This document shows, piece by piece, positions 20,702 to 29,869 of a DNA stretch of 64,000 bases (positions are counted from its first letter, which is position 1; each line of letters starts with the position of its first letter). The stretch spans positions 1 through 64,000 of the forward strand of contig JAADIY010000040.1 in the NCBI GenBank assembly GCA_013151045.1, in the 5' to 3' direction. The DNA comes from Gammaproteobacteria bacterium (lineage in GTDB: Bacteria; Pseudomonadota; Gammaproteobacteria; GCA-2400775). The notes under the pieces were generated by a model. That model had not been told where the DNA came from, ran no database searches, and saw nothing but the letters and a program-made list of their open reading frames with translations. The position numbers and the translations under genes are program-made.

Positions 20702-20749
20702 CGCTGACCTCCAAGGAGAGTGAAGTAGAGGCGGTTAGTCCCTGATAGT
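20702..20749. repeat. Dispersed repeat copy B (CGCTGACCTCCAAGGAGAGTGAAGTAGAGGCGGTTAGTCCCTGATAGT)
   Basis: Similar to 9760-9801 (copy A) and 41375-41421 (copy C). Confidence 0.55.
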
Positions 20750-20999
20750 CAGCACTAGTTGCCGTAGAGCCATTGAGGGAATCATGATGAAGTGTTTGCG
20801 AGTCGCGTAACGGCAATATGTAAGACGTTATCGTGACGGACGCAGGGCGGTCGGGTCCTGAGGCTGTTGCGTACTTAGAACCCTGTGGGTTCATTAAATA
20901 TTCATTCCTTCCAGTTATGTCATAAACGAGTCGATTTTGCACAGGGAAATGCGAAATCTATCCCGAGATAGCGACACAATCGCATAGCTAATAGTTTGT

Positions 21000-22334
21000 T
21001 TACATATCATCCATGCCCATGTCCATTTCCCCATCGCTTCCTGTATGACTTTTCATAAACAGTTTTTGAGCAATGATGATAATAACAAAACCTATAACCG
21101 ATACGGCGATCACCAAAGGGTCTGTTTCTAATTTTAGTAAAACAAATGTTGTCAAAATAACAACATCAAAAATAATGGCAACAACTGGAATAACAGAGTT
21201 AAAATTCAACGTACCTCGTAAATGACGCACCAACCCCCAATGCACTGCAATATCCATTAATAAGTAAAATATTGCACCAATAGCTGCGATTCTGGTTAGA
21301 TCAAATAAAACTGTTATTGTCATTGCTAACAAAACAGTGAATATTAAGGCTGAGCTTGTGCCTTTCTTTTTTACAAGGCCGGGTACCTGCTTCATCATTC
21401 CAAGCATTCCCAATAATCTCGAAGCAGAAAAAACACTGGCGAAAACACCTGAAACGGTTGCCACTATCGCAATAAACACAGTAACCCATAAACCTATATC
21501 TCCAAACACTGGGCGTGCAGCTTCGGCAATCGCGTAGTCTTTGGCTTTTACGATGGCATCAACACCAAGGTTCGCACCAACAGAAATTGCGAGAGTGACA
21601 TAAATGATGATGCAAATTGTAATTGAAATAACAATAGAGCGGCCAACATTACGAGTTGGATCAACGATATCCCCACCTTGGTTGGTTATGGTGGTAAACC
21701 CTTTATAGGCTAGCACCGCTAATGCTAGTGCGGCTAAGAAGTTAGTCGTCATTGACATATTATCTGTGCCAGCAGGTAGATTCATTTCAAGTGGCGCGAT
21801 AACGCCTACCGATAAGCCGACAATGGCAAGAATAGCAAGCCCTACAATCTTAATGGCTGCCGTGATATTGGCAGTTGCCTCGATAATTTTATTGCCGGAA
21901 ATATTGACGACAAATGCCACGGCAATGAGCGCCACTGCTAATATAGTTACGAGTATGCTGCTGCTATCAATGTCAAACAATCGCAAACTATAAGCGCCAA
22001 ATGTTTTTGCTACCAGGCTTTCTGCTATCACCATCGATACATACATTAGCAGAGAGAAAGTGCCCGTAATAACACCTGGCCCATAAGATTTTCTTAGGAA
22101 TTTTGCGACACCACCAGAAGATGGGTAAGCATTCGAAAATTTAACATAAGAATAAGCGCTTAACCCACTAACAATGCCACCGGCAATAAGAGCCAAAGGG
22201 AATAACTCGCCCACCAATTCTGCAATTTGCCCCATCAATACAAATATTCCCGCACCGATCATCACTCCGGTGCCTAAAGAGACTGAGCCTAAAAGCGATA
22301 ATTTTTCAGTCTCTTTTTGCTGCATATTTTCCAT
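21000..22334 (-). CDS. APC family amino acid permease
   Basis: LSLLGSVSLGTGVMIGAGIFVLMGQIAELVGELFPLALIAGG...; multi-TM amino acid permease pattern. Confidence 0.88.
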   Translation of the reverse strand: MENMQQKETEKLSLLGSVSLGTGVMIGAGIFVLMGQIAELVGELFPLALIAGGIVSGLSAYSYVKFSNAYPSSGGVAKFLRKSYGPGVITGTFSLLMYVSMVIAESLVAKTFGAYSLRLFDIDSSSILVTILAVALIAVAFVVNISGNKIIEATANITAAIKIVGLAILAIVGLSVGVIAPLEMNLPAGTDNMSMTTNFLAALALAVLAYKGFTTITNQGGDIVDPTRNVGRSIVISITICIIIYVTLAISVGANLGVDAIVKAKDYAIAEAARPVFGDIGLWVTVFIAIVATVSGVFASVFSASRLLGMLGMMKQVPGLVKKKGTSSALIFTVLLAMTITVLFDLTRIAAIGAIFYLLMDIAVHWGLVRHLRGTLNFNSVIPVVAIIFDVVILTTFVLLKLETDPLVIAVSVIGFVIIIIAQKLFMKSHTGSDGEMDMGMDDM

Positions 22335-22433
22335 TATAAATACCTATAATGTAGCGCGTAAAATAGTTCAAAATATAAATTAGCTATTACCAAAACGAAT
22401 CTACAGTGATGGCGCATGCCGGAATTATATTAC

Positions 22434-22529
22434 ATTTAACGTTTGCAAGAACTTGACCGGTTTTACACAGAGCATAGCGATAGCGCCGCAGCGTGTAAAA
22501 CCGGTCAACGTTAGTTGACTTGTTAGGGC
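22434..22529. repeat. attC-like hairpin: perfect 16-bp inverted repeat TTGACCGGTTTTACAC/GTGTAAAACCGGTCAA
   Basis: Arms 22453-22468 and 22493-22508, 24-nt loop, flanked by ATTTAAC (fits RYYYAAC) and TTGTTAGGGC (near GTTRRRY). Confidence 0.55.
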
Positions 22530-22551
22530 TCTGCCGCTATTACGTGCGGTT

Positions 22552-22737
22552 GTGGAGCGAGTAGTTACGCAACATTTGCCGCTTAAAGTTACGTGTAGAA
22601 GTGGTGATGATTTTGTTGTTTTGAGTGCTGACGATTGGGGGCCTGAACAAGAAACATTATATGTTTTGCAAAACAATGATTTAATGAAGAAAATTGCAGC
22701 TTCAGTTGTAACAAATACAAAAGGAAGAAGATGCTAA
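22552..22737 (+). pseudogene. Truncated YefM/Phd-like antitoxin fragment
   Basis: VVERVVTQHLPLKVTCRSGDDFVVLSADDWGPEQETLYVLQNNDLMKKIAASVVTNTKGRRC resembles the C-terminal two-thirds of YefM; N-terminus missing and no toxin ORF follows. Confidence 0.65.
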
Positions 22738-22944
22738 GGTGAAGAGAAACAGATAAACTTATTTCAGGGCATGGCATTCTCCTTCTTTCATTTCTTCTGA
22801 AATGAAAGTGTCACTTATGTCGGCAGTCTATATATTATTAAAAGTAACTCGTTCAAGAAGGGCGAAAAACAATAATAAAGAAAGATAAAAAACTTCCTGC
22901 TAATATAACCCTTCATAAACAAAGCAACGAAAACCACTACTCTG

Positions 22945-24228
22945 ATGCGTTTCCAGACCCTTGACCAATGGCTACATTGGCAAGAAACCCTAAACCCTAA
23001 AAAAATTGATTTAATGCTTGATCGTGTTAAGGCTGTGCTTGCGAGTATGGATCTTGCTAAGCCACCTTACACAGTGATTACCGTTGCCGGTACGAATGGT
23101 AAAGGCTCGTGTGTGGCTTTGTTGTCGGCGATGTTACGCGCTGGGGGATATAAAGTTGGGGCTTATACCTCGCCGCATATATTGCGTTATAACGAGCGGG
23201 TGATGGTTGCTGGTGTTGCGGCGTCGGATGAGGTCTTGTGTGCAAGCTTTGAGCGGATTGATCTGGCGCGGGGTGATACGCCTTTAACTTATTTTGAGTT
23301 TGGTACTTTGGCGGCGATTGATATTTTTGCGCAGTCGCAGGTTGATGTGGCGATTTTGGAAGTCGGTTTGGGGGGGCGTTTAGACGCGACTAATGCAGTG
23401 GATACCGATGCGGCCTTGATTGCTAGTATTAGTATTGATCATGTGTCGTGGTTGGGTGATAACCGCGAGTTGATTGGTTTTGAAAAGGCGGGTGTATTGC
23501 GTACTGATCGGCCTGCTATCTGTGGTGATTTTGATCCGCCCATGAGTGTGCGCCGTGTTGCTGAAGAATTGGGTGCGCAGTGGTGGGGTGCTAACGAGCA
23601 GTTTGGTTATCGAAAGGAGCTTGATAGCTGGACGTGGTGGTCGTCAGATGAGCATGGTAAGGCTAAGCAGCGTAATACTTTGCCGTTTCCGGCTTTGCGT
23701 GGTGAGGTGCAGTTGGCGAACGCTTCGGCTTCGATTGCGGTACTAGAAAGCTTGGCTGATCGTTTTCCTTTGTCGCAGTCGGACATTCGAGCAGGCTTAC
23801 AGGGTGTAAATTTGCCTGCGCGTTTTCAAGTGGTGCCTGCACCGGTGGCGCGTATCTATGATGTCGCGCATAACCCGGCGGCTGCTTTGGAACTGGCTAA
23901 GCGTTTAGATAGCTTGCCAAGCAGTGATAAGACTTTCGCTGTGACCAGTATTTTTGCTGATAAAGACATTGCCGGTGTGATGGCGCCTTTGCTAGATAAG
24001 GTTGATGCCTGGCATATTTTTGCGCTGGATGCTGAGCGTGCGGTGTCGCTGGATACCTTGAGTACGGTATTACTGGAGTCGGGTGCCAAGCAACTCGACA
24101 GTCATGAAAGTGCTGCTGATGCTTGGCAGGCGGTACTGGCTGAGGCTGTAGAGGGTGATCGTATTCTAGTTTTCGGTTCTTTTTATACCGTGGCGGCCAT
24201 TATGCCTTTGGATGACGCGCTCGAATAA
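22945..24228 (+). CDS. folC: Bifunctional tetrahydrofolate synthase/dihydrofolate synthase
   Basis: VITVAGTNGKGSCVALLSAMLRAGGYKVGAYTSPHILRYNERV. Confidence 0.96.
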   Translation: MRFQTLDQWLHWQETLNPKKIDLMLDRVKAVLASMDLAKPPYTVITVAGTNGKGSCVALLSAMLRAGGYKVGAYTSPHILRYNERVMVAGVAASDEVLCASFERIDLARGDTPLTYFEFGTLAAIDIFAQSQVDVAILEVGLGGRLDATNAVDTDAALIASISIDHVSWLGDNRELIGFEKAGVLRTDRPAICGDFDPPMSVRRVAEELGAQWWGANEQFGYRKELDSWTWWSSDEHGKAKQRNTLPFPALRGEVQLANASASIAVLESLADRFPLSQSDIRAGLQGVNLPARFQVVPAPVARIYDVAHNPAAALELAKRLDSLPSSDKTFAVTSIFADKDIAGVMAPLLDKVDAWHIFALDAERAVSLDTLSTVLLESGAKQLDSHESAADAWQAVLAEAVEGDRILVFGSFYTVAAIMPLDDALE

Positions 24229-24382
24229 CCTCTTGGTTCGTCTCTAATCAGCTTGGTTTAATAGGAGCTTATAGGATTTGTTTGGGGTGAGCCTCAGTTA
24301 ATTTTAATCAATTCTGAGTAATATTATTTCCGGCAATAATGGTATCATTGCGGCTCAGCATTGATTGGCATATCTCGGTACT

Positions 24383-24979
24383 ATGGCGAAGGCAAGCAGC
24401 CCACAAACTAGCGGTACGACTAAGCAACGCATCGTAGGTACCGCCGTCTTGGTGGCATTATTTATCATTATTGTTTTGATTCTGCCTAGTCGTGAAGATG
24501 AAGAAGTTGAGGTATTGCAGCGCGTTGAGATTCCACCTAAGCCTGCTGATCTTAAAGTCAAAGTGCTACCGATTGAAAAACCTAAGCCACCACGCCGCTT
24601 TACGATTCCCAAAGACCTGCCTGCTGAGCCTGTTTCGGATAAGCCTAAACCCGTAAAAGAACCTCAGGCGGTTAAGGCTGAGCCTGTAAAAGAACCTGCG
24701 GTGGCTAAAGCTCGGCCTGAACCAGCGACTAATGATGGTGGAAAATGGGTGATTCAGGTTGGTAGCTTTTCTAGCGCTGAAAACGCTAATGCCTTGTATG
24801 ATCGTCTTAAGGCTGATAACTACAAGGTTTTTGTTGACCAAATTACGGTTGCGGGTGTGCCAAGCCACCGTGTGTTGGTTGGCCCTAACCCTGACCGAGC
24901 TAAGCTTGAGCCATTTAAAGTGAAGTTAGAAAAACTGTTGGATGCGCCAGCTATTATTAAATCTTATGTGGCCGAATAG
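24383..24979 (+). CDS. SPOR domain-containing protein (DedD-like)
   Basis: One TM helix, Pro/Lys-rich linker, C-terminal GGKWVIQVGSFSSAENANALYDRLKADNYKVFVDQ...HRVLVGP. Confidence 0.9.
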   Translation: MAKASSPQTSGTTKQRIVGTAVLVALFIIIVLILPSREDEEVEVLQRVEIPPKPADLKVKVLPIEKPKPPRRFTIPKDLPAEPVSDKPKPVKEPQAVKAEPVKEPAVAKARPEPATNDGGKWVIQVGSFSSAENANALYDRLKADNYKVFVDQITVAGVPSHRVLVGPNPDRAKLEPFKVKLEKLLDAPAIIKSYVAE

Positions 24980-25009
24980 TTGTGAATTTTTAGCCTGCGG
25001 TAATTTTTG

Positions 25010-25513
25010 ATGATTTGGGTCGACTACATCATTATTGCCATCATCGTTGTTTCAACGTTGATCAGTTTGATTAGGGGTTTTGTTCAGCAAGTTATTTCAT
25101 TAGTCAGTTGGGTATTGGCCTTTGGTTTGGCGTTGAAGTTTGGCCCTGATTTGTCGCTGCATTTAACTGAATATATTGCTCTAGAGGCTGCGCGTCAGGC
25201 TTTGGCGTTTTTCCTGATTTTTATTACGGTGGTCTTAACAGGCGCCATTATTGGCAAAATTGCCTCGAAGCTGATTAGCGCGGTGCACCTGAGTTTGGGT
25301 GACCGTTTACTGGGTTTGATATTTGGTGCTGCGCGCGGCGTTATTATTGTACTGACAGTAACGTTTTTCATTGGGATTAGTCCCTTGGCCAATGAAGGAT
25401 GGTGGGAGCAGTCGATGTTACTGGGATACAGCCGCGAGTTATTAGCGGTGGTTTTGGGATGGATGCCCGAAAACTTTAGTGAGACTGCGTTTCAACGACT
25501 ACGGTCTTTATAG
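25010..25513 (+). CDS. cvpA: CvpA family protein
   Basis: WVDYIIIAIIVVSTLISLIRGFVQQVISLVSWVLAF; precedes purF as is typical. Confidence 0.92.
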   Translation: MIWVDYIIIAIIVVSTLISLIRGFVQQVISLVSWVLAFGLALKFGPDLSLHLTEYIALEAARQALAFFLIFITVVLTGAIIGKIASKLISAVHLSLGDRLLGLIFGAARGVIIVLTVTFFIGISPLANEGWWEQSMLLGYSRELLAVVLGWMPENFSETAFQRLRSL

Positions 25514-25525
25514 GGTAAGCAAGCT

Positions 25526-25551
25526 TTCGCTGTAGCGGTCGATACAGCGAA
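25526..25551. repeat. Hairpin TTCGCTGTA/TACAGCGAA between cvpA and purF
   Basis: Perfect 9-bp arms, 8-nt loop, no U-tract. Confidence 0.6.
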
Positions 25552-25655
25552 GGTAAGTGTAAAAATGTTGGGAAGTTGTAAGAAACGCCAAATTGACGAC
25601 GTTTTCTTACTCTATTCCAAGTTAAAATACGCATTCTACTGGCGAGGATTATTGC

Positions 25656-27167
25656 ATGTGCGGAGTTGTTGGCATTGTTGCCAAAGACAAAGTTAATCAG
25701 TCTATTTATGACGCGTTAACGGTTTTACAGCATCGCGGGCAAGATGCCGCGGGTATTATGACAGCCGATGATAATCATCTCTTTTTACATAAGAAGAATG
25801 GTTTGGTTCGTGATGTCTTCCGCACTCGCCATATGGCCGAATTAAAAGGCAATATTGGTATCGGTCATGTTCGTTATCCAACAGCAGGCTGTGATTCTTC
25901 TGCTGAAGCGCAACCATTTTTTGTTAACTCACCGTACGGTATAGCACTAGGCCATAACGGTAACCTGGTTAACGTCAAAGAACTAAAAGAAGCATTATTC
26001 CGTGAAGGCTTGCGTCATATCAATACGCAGTCTGATTCTGAAGTACTGCTCAATGTCTTAGCTCACGAACTACAACAGATCGGTAAATTGGTACTTGAAG
26101 AAGGCGACATTTTTGATGCTGTCGCTGGCGTTGCGCGTCGCTGCAAAGGTGCTTATGCAACCGTAGCCATGATTATGGGTTACGGTATTGTTGCTTTTCG
26201 TGATGAATACGGCATTCGCCCATTGGTTTACGGTAAGCGTAAAACCAAAAAAGGCGTGGAATACATGGTAGCGTCTGAAAGCGTTGCACTAGATGTACTA
26301 GGTTTTGAGTTTGTTCGCGATGTACAGCCAGGTGAAGCCATTTTTATTAGTACCACTGGCAAAATATCATCTCGTCAGTGCGTGCCAGCAAAAATGCATT
26401 CACCGTGTTTATTTGAATATGTCTATTTAGCACGACCTGATTCAATTATCGATAACATTTCAGTCTATAAGGCCCGCCTGCGTATGGGTGAGACTTTGGC
26501 TGAGAAGATATTGAAATTACGTCCTGATCACGATATTGATGTGGTCATCCCGATTCCTGACACTAGTCGTACAGCCGCATTGCCCTTGGCTTATAAGCTT
26601 GGTGTCAAATACCGTGAAGGTTTTATTAAGAACCGTTATATTGGCCGTACCTTTATTATGCCTGGCCAAAAACAACGTAAAAAATCGGTTAAACAAAAAC
26701 TTAATGCGATTGGCTTAGAGTTTAAAGGCAAGAATGTACTGTTGGTTGATGATTCTATTGTCCGTGGCACAACCTCTAAGAAAATCATTCAAATGGCACG
26801 CGCCGCCGGTGCTAATAAAGTGTATTTTGCTTCTGCAGCGCCGCCGGTTCGTTATCCGAATGTCTACGGTATAGATATGCCTGTTGCCAGTGAGTTAATT
26901 GCTCATAATCGTAGTGAAGATGAAATTGCTCAATCGCTAGGTGCTGATTGGTTGATCTATCAAGATTTAGAAGATCTTGAGAAAGCTGTGCACTCTAAGA
27001 AAAAAGACAATATTGATCGTTTTGAGACCTCTTGTTTTAACGCTGATTACATCAGTGGTGATATTGATAAGGAATATTTGCAAGGTCTTGAGGATATGCG
27101 TAACGATAACTCGAAGAAAAAACGCTCATCGAAAGTGACGCGCATTGATTTTTACAATGCATCATAG
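25656..27167 (+). CDS. purF: Amidophosphoribosyltransferase
   Basis: [36 protein letters not shown]...[22 protein letters not shown]. Confidence 0.97.
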   Translation: MCGVVGIVAKDKVNQSIYDALTVLQHRGQDAAGIMTADDNHLFLHKKNGLVRDVFRTRHMAELKGNIGIGHVRYPTAGCDSSAEAQPFFVNSPYGIALGHNGNLVNVKELKEALFREGLRHINTQSDSEVLLNVLAHELQQIGKLVLEEGDIFDAVAGVARRCKGAYATVAMIMGYGIVAFRDEYGIRPLVYGKRKTKKGVEYMVASESVALDVLGFEFVRDVQPGEAIFISTTGKISSRQCVPAKMHSPCLFEYVYLARPDSIIDNISVYKARLRMGETLAEKILKLRPDHDIDVVIPIPDTSRTAALPLAYKLGVKYREGFIKNRYIGRTFIMPGQKQRKKSVKQKLNAIGLEFKGKNVLLVDDSIVRGTTSKKIIQMARAAGANKVYFASAAPPVRYPNVYGIDMPVASELIAHNRSEDEIAQSLGADWLIYQDLEDLEKAVHSKKKDNIDRFETSCFNADYISGDIDKEYLQGLEDMRNDNSKKKRSSKVTRIDFYNAS

Positions 27168-27256
27168 AAATTGTTTACTGCGGTTTATTATCTGTGAAAT
27201 TAGTTGGCGAGATTAATTGCTGCTTGACACCTGCTAGATATAGAAATAAGCTTTAA

Positions 27257-27317
27257 TTGCGCCGGATTTGAAAACTCAGCTTGCGGGCGCGTAATAAATG
27301 CAGCTAAAGCGAGGGGA
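27257..27317 (+). ncRNA. SAM-II-like riboswitch aptamer
   Basis: TTGCGCCGGATTTGAAAACTCAGCTTGCGGGCGCGTAATAAATGCAGCTAAAGCGAGGGG matches the recalled SAM-II/metX aptamer layout (GCGCUGAUUUAACCGUAUUGCAAGCGCGUGAUAAAUGUAGCUAAAAAGGG), upstream of metZ. Confidence 0.87.
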
Positions 27318-27369
27318 CCCGCTTTAGTTATTCCTGCCTTAAGGCTTGGATAAACAAGCGGGTTTTTTT
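27317..27369 (+). terminator. Riboswitch-controlled intrinsic terminator
   Basis: ACCCGCTT (27317-27324) pairs with AAGCGGGT (27356-27363), followed by a T7 run; inner GCCTTAAGGC. Confidence 0.8.
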
Positions 27370-27408
27370 ATGCTCGCAGTTAATATTAAATCGAACGTGA
27401 GGTTGGTA

Positions 27409-28599
27409 ATGGACAAAAACTTGTCTGAATTAGGTATTAATACACGAGCAGTGCGCGTAGGCACTTCACGTTCTCATGAAGGTGAGCACAGTGAGTCAAT
27501 TTACACGACATCGAGTTTTATCTGTGACAGTGCCGATCAAGCCGCAGCGCGTTTTTCCGGTGCAGAGCCCGGTAATCTTTATTCGCGGTTTACTAATCCT
27601 AGTGTACGTATGTTTGAAGAGCGCTTGGCATCAATGGAAGGTGGTGAGTGTGCTGTGGGTACGAGTTCAGGTATGGCAGCAATCAATGCTGTCATGATGG
27701 GGCTGCTGAAATCAGGTGACCATGTCGTTTGTTCGTTAAATGTTTTTGGTTCAACCATATTACTGTTTAAAAACATCTTGTCGCGTTTTGGTGTTGAGGC
27801 GAGTTTTGTGTCACTGGTCGATACCCAAGCATGGCGTGGTGCGGTGCAGCCGAATACGCGTTTATTGTTTCTCGAAACGCCTGGCAACCCCTTAACAGAA
27901 GTCGGTGATCTTGAAGCCTTGGCAGCGATTGCTCATGACAATGACGCCTTATTGGTCGTCGATAATTGTTTTTGTTCGCCAGCATTACAACGGCCACTGG
28001 AGTTTGGTGCGGATATCGTTGTTCATTCCGCCACTAAGTATATTGATGGTCAAGGGCGCGGCTTGGGTGGTGCAGTAGTCGGATCAAAAGCCTTGGTTGG
28101 TGGTGATGTTTATACCTATACTCGTACTACTGGGCCGACGATGAGCCCGTTTAACGCGTGGATATTCCTCCATGGTCTTGAAACTTTAGCAGTACGCATG
28201 CGTGGACATTGTGAAAACGCGATGGCAGTAGCGCAATGGTTAGATAAACAGCCAGCAGTAGCAAAAGTGAATTACCCAGGCTTAGAAACCCATCCTCAAC
28301 ATGAGTTAGCTAAGAAGCAGCAATCCGGGTTTGGTGGTATTGTTTCATTCGAAGTCAAAGGTGGTCAGGACGATGCGTGGAAAGTGATTAATAACACGCA
28401 ATTCATTTCGATCACAGCAAACCTGGGTGATGTGAAAAGCACGATCACGCATCCTGCAACGACAACGCATGGTCGCTTAAGCGAGGAAGATAGAGCCTTA
28501 GCCGGTATCACTCGATCATTGGTTAGGGTATCTGTTGGTCTTGAAGACGCAGACGACTTAATTGCCGATTTAGATCGTGGTCTTTCACAGCTTAGCTAG
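27409..28599 (+). CDS. metZ: O-succinylhomoserine sulfhydrylase
   Basis: MDKNLSELGINTRAVRVGTSRSHEGEHSESIYTTSSFICDSADQAAARFSGAEPGNLYSRFTNPSVRMFEERLASMEGGE; ATG 27409 with upstream GAGG. Confidence 0.93.
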   Translation: MDKNLSELGINTRAVRVGTSRSHEGEHSESIYTTSSFICDSADQAAARFSGAEPGNLYSRFTNPSVRMFEERLASMEGGECAVGTSSGMAAINAVMMGLLKSGDHVVCSLNVFGSTILLFKNILSRFGVEASFVSLVDTQAWRGAVQPNTRLLFLETPGNPLTEVGDLEALAAIAHDNDALLVVDNCFCSPALQRPLEFGADIVVHSATKYIDGQGRGLGGAVVGSKALVGGDVYTYTRTTGPTMSPFNAWIFLHGLETLAVRMRGHCENAMAVAQWLDKQPAVAKVNYPGLETHPQHELAKKQQSGFGGIVSFEVKGGQDDAWKVINNTQFISITANLGDVKSTITHPATTTHGRLSEEDRALAGITRSLVRVSVGLEDADDLIADLDRGLSQLS

Positions 28600-28617
28600 A
28601 TTGATTTGATAAAGACC

Positions 28618-29847
28618 ATGTCGGCTCATTTGAACCTGTTGGCAATTGTAGCAGCAGGTTTGAAGAGTGTTGATGGTGAAGTCTGTGTTGGTCATGCCCT
28701 AAACCAAGCAAATACAGGCCAGGGTAGTGTCGGTATTGTTGCCATTGGTAAAGCATCGGTTGCTATGGCAGAAGGAGCATGGGCTTATTTTGGTAGCCGC
28801 ATCGTTTCTGGTTTGGTGATTGCTAAAGAGCAGATGAATGATGTTGTATTACCTTCAGTAATTCAATGCCACATTGGTGGTCACCCTATCCCCGATCAAC
28901 GCAGTCTCGATGCAGGCGAGTTGTTGATTCGCTATCTTGAAAAATCGCCCTCAGATATTGAATTGGTTTTCTTAATATCGGGTGGTGCATCGGCATTGGT
29001 AGAAGTGTTAGCTGATGATGTTTCCCTTGATCAATTGCAAAGCCTCAATCGTTGGTTGTTAACTTCTAGTCTTGATATCACACATGTGAATGTACTGCGC
29101 CAATGTGTGTCGCGTATTAAAGCAGGTCGCTTAGCAAAGGTTATTCGTGCATCGCAGGTCAGTAGTTTGCTGATGTCTGATGTGCCGGCTAACGACATGG
29201 CAATTATTGGTTCAGGATTGCTAACCGCATCATCACCCAGCGTGAGCTTTGATGGTTTGCCTGATGAGATAAGACAGTATTGTTCTAATCAACCGCCTAG
29301 ACCGGCACTAAATGATAAAAAAATTACTTCTATTAGGCAGAAAATTGTCGCTGATATTAATGTAGCGTTGAGTACTATGGCAGCGACTGCTGAAGCACTC
29401 AGTTATGTGGTACATCGTCACGATAAGGTAATGAATGGCGATGTCAACGATTGGGTGGATTATATCGTTAGCTATTTAGATAGCGCGCCTAAAGGTTTAC
29501 ATTGTTGGGGTGGTGAAACCACTATTGAGTTACCTAAACTATCGGGGCAAATAGGTTGTGGCGGTCGTAATACGCATATGGCCTTGGAGTTGGCAGTACG
29601 GCTTGCTGGTGTAGAAGATGTGATTGTTGTTTGTGTTGCAACCGACGGTGATGATGGTTGTAGTGGCTATGCTGGCGCAATCATCAATGGTAAGACTTTA
29701 TCTGATAAAGGTATTACCATTGATCTGGCGCGTCATGCGCTGAATGCTGCGGATTCTGCAACCTTGTTGAAGCAGACGAGTGCTTTGCTCACATATCCAA
29801 AAGGTCGTAGCAATGTCGCAGATATTTTTTTATTGCTTAAGTCTTAA
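28618..29847 (+). CDS. Glycerate 2-kinase (DUF4147/MOFRL type)
   Basis: VAIGKASVAMAEGAWAYFG...HIGGHPIPDQRSLDAGELL...LISGGASAL...VATDGDDG. Confidence 0.85.
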   Translation: MSAHLNLLAIVAAGLKSVDGEVCVGHALNQANTGQGSVGIVAIGKASVAMAEGAWAYFGSRIVSGLVIAKEQMNDVVLPSVIQCHIGGHPIPDQRSLDAGELLIRYLEKSPSDIELVFLISGGASALVEVLADDVSLDQLQSLNRWLLTSSLDITHVNVLRQCVSRIKAGRLAKVIRASQVSSLLMSDVPANDMAIIGSGLLTASSPSVSFDGLPDEIRQYCSNQPPRPALNDKKITSIRQKIVADINVALSTMAATAEALSYVVHRHDKVMNGDVNDWVDYIVSYLDSAPKGLHCWGGETTIELPKLSGQIGCGGRNTHMALELAVRLAGVEDVIVVCVATDGDDGCSGYAGAIINGKTLSDKGITIDLARHALNAADSATLLKQTSALLTYPKGRSNVADIFLLLKS

Positions 29848-29869
29848 TGCTTATTTTTAAGCTTAATGA

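Noticed and set aside
20613-20942. Minus-strand 109-aa ORF (MQNRLVYDITGRNEYL...) as an RHS/YD-repeat fragment
   Set aside because: Only one short stretch looks RHS-like and it overlaps the dispersed repeat blocks; treated as noncoding repeat DNA.
25526-25551. Hairpin before purF as a purine riboswitch or PurR box
   Set aside because: It lacks a T-run, PurR-box consensus or known aptamer features; only a simple hairpin is supported.
27346-27408. 5' extension of the metZ ORF
   Set aside because: It runs through the terminator hairpin and T-run of the leader; ATG 27409 has the RBS.
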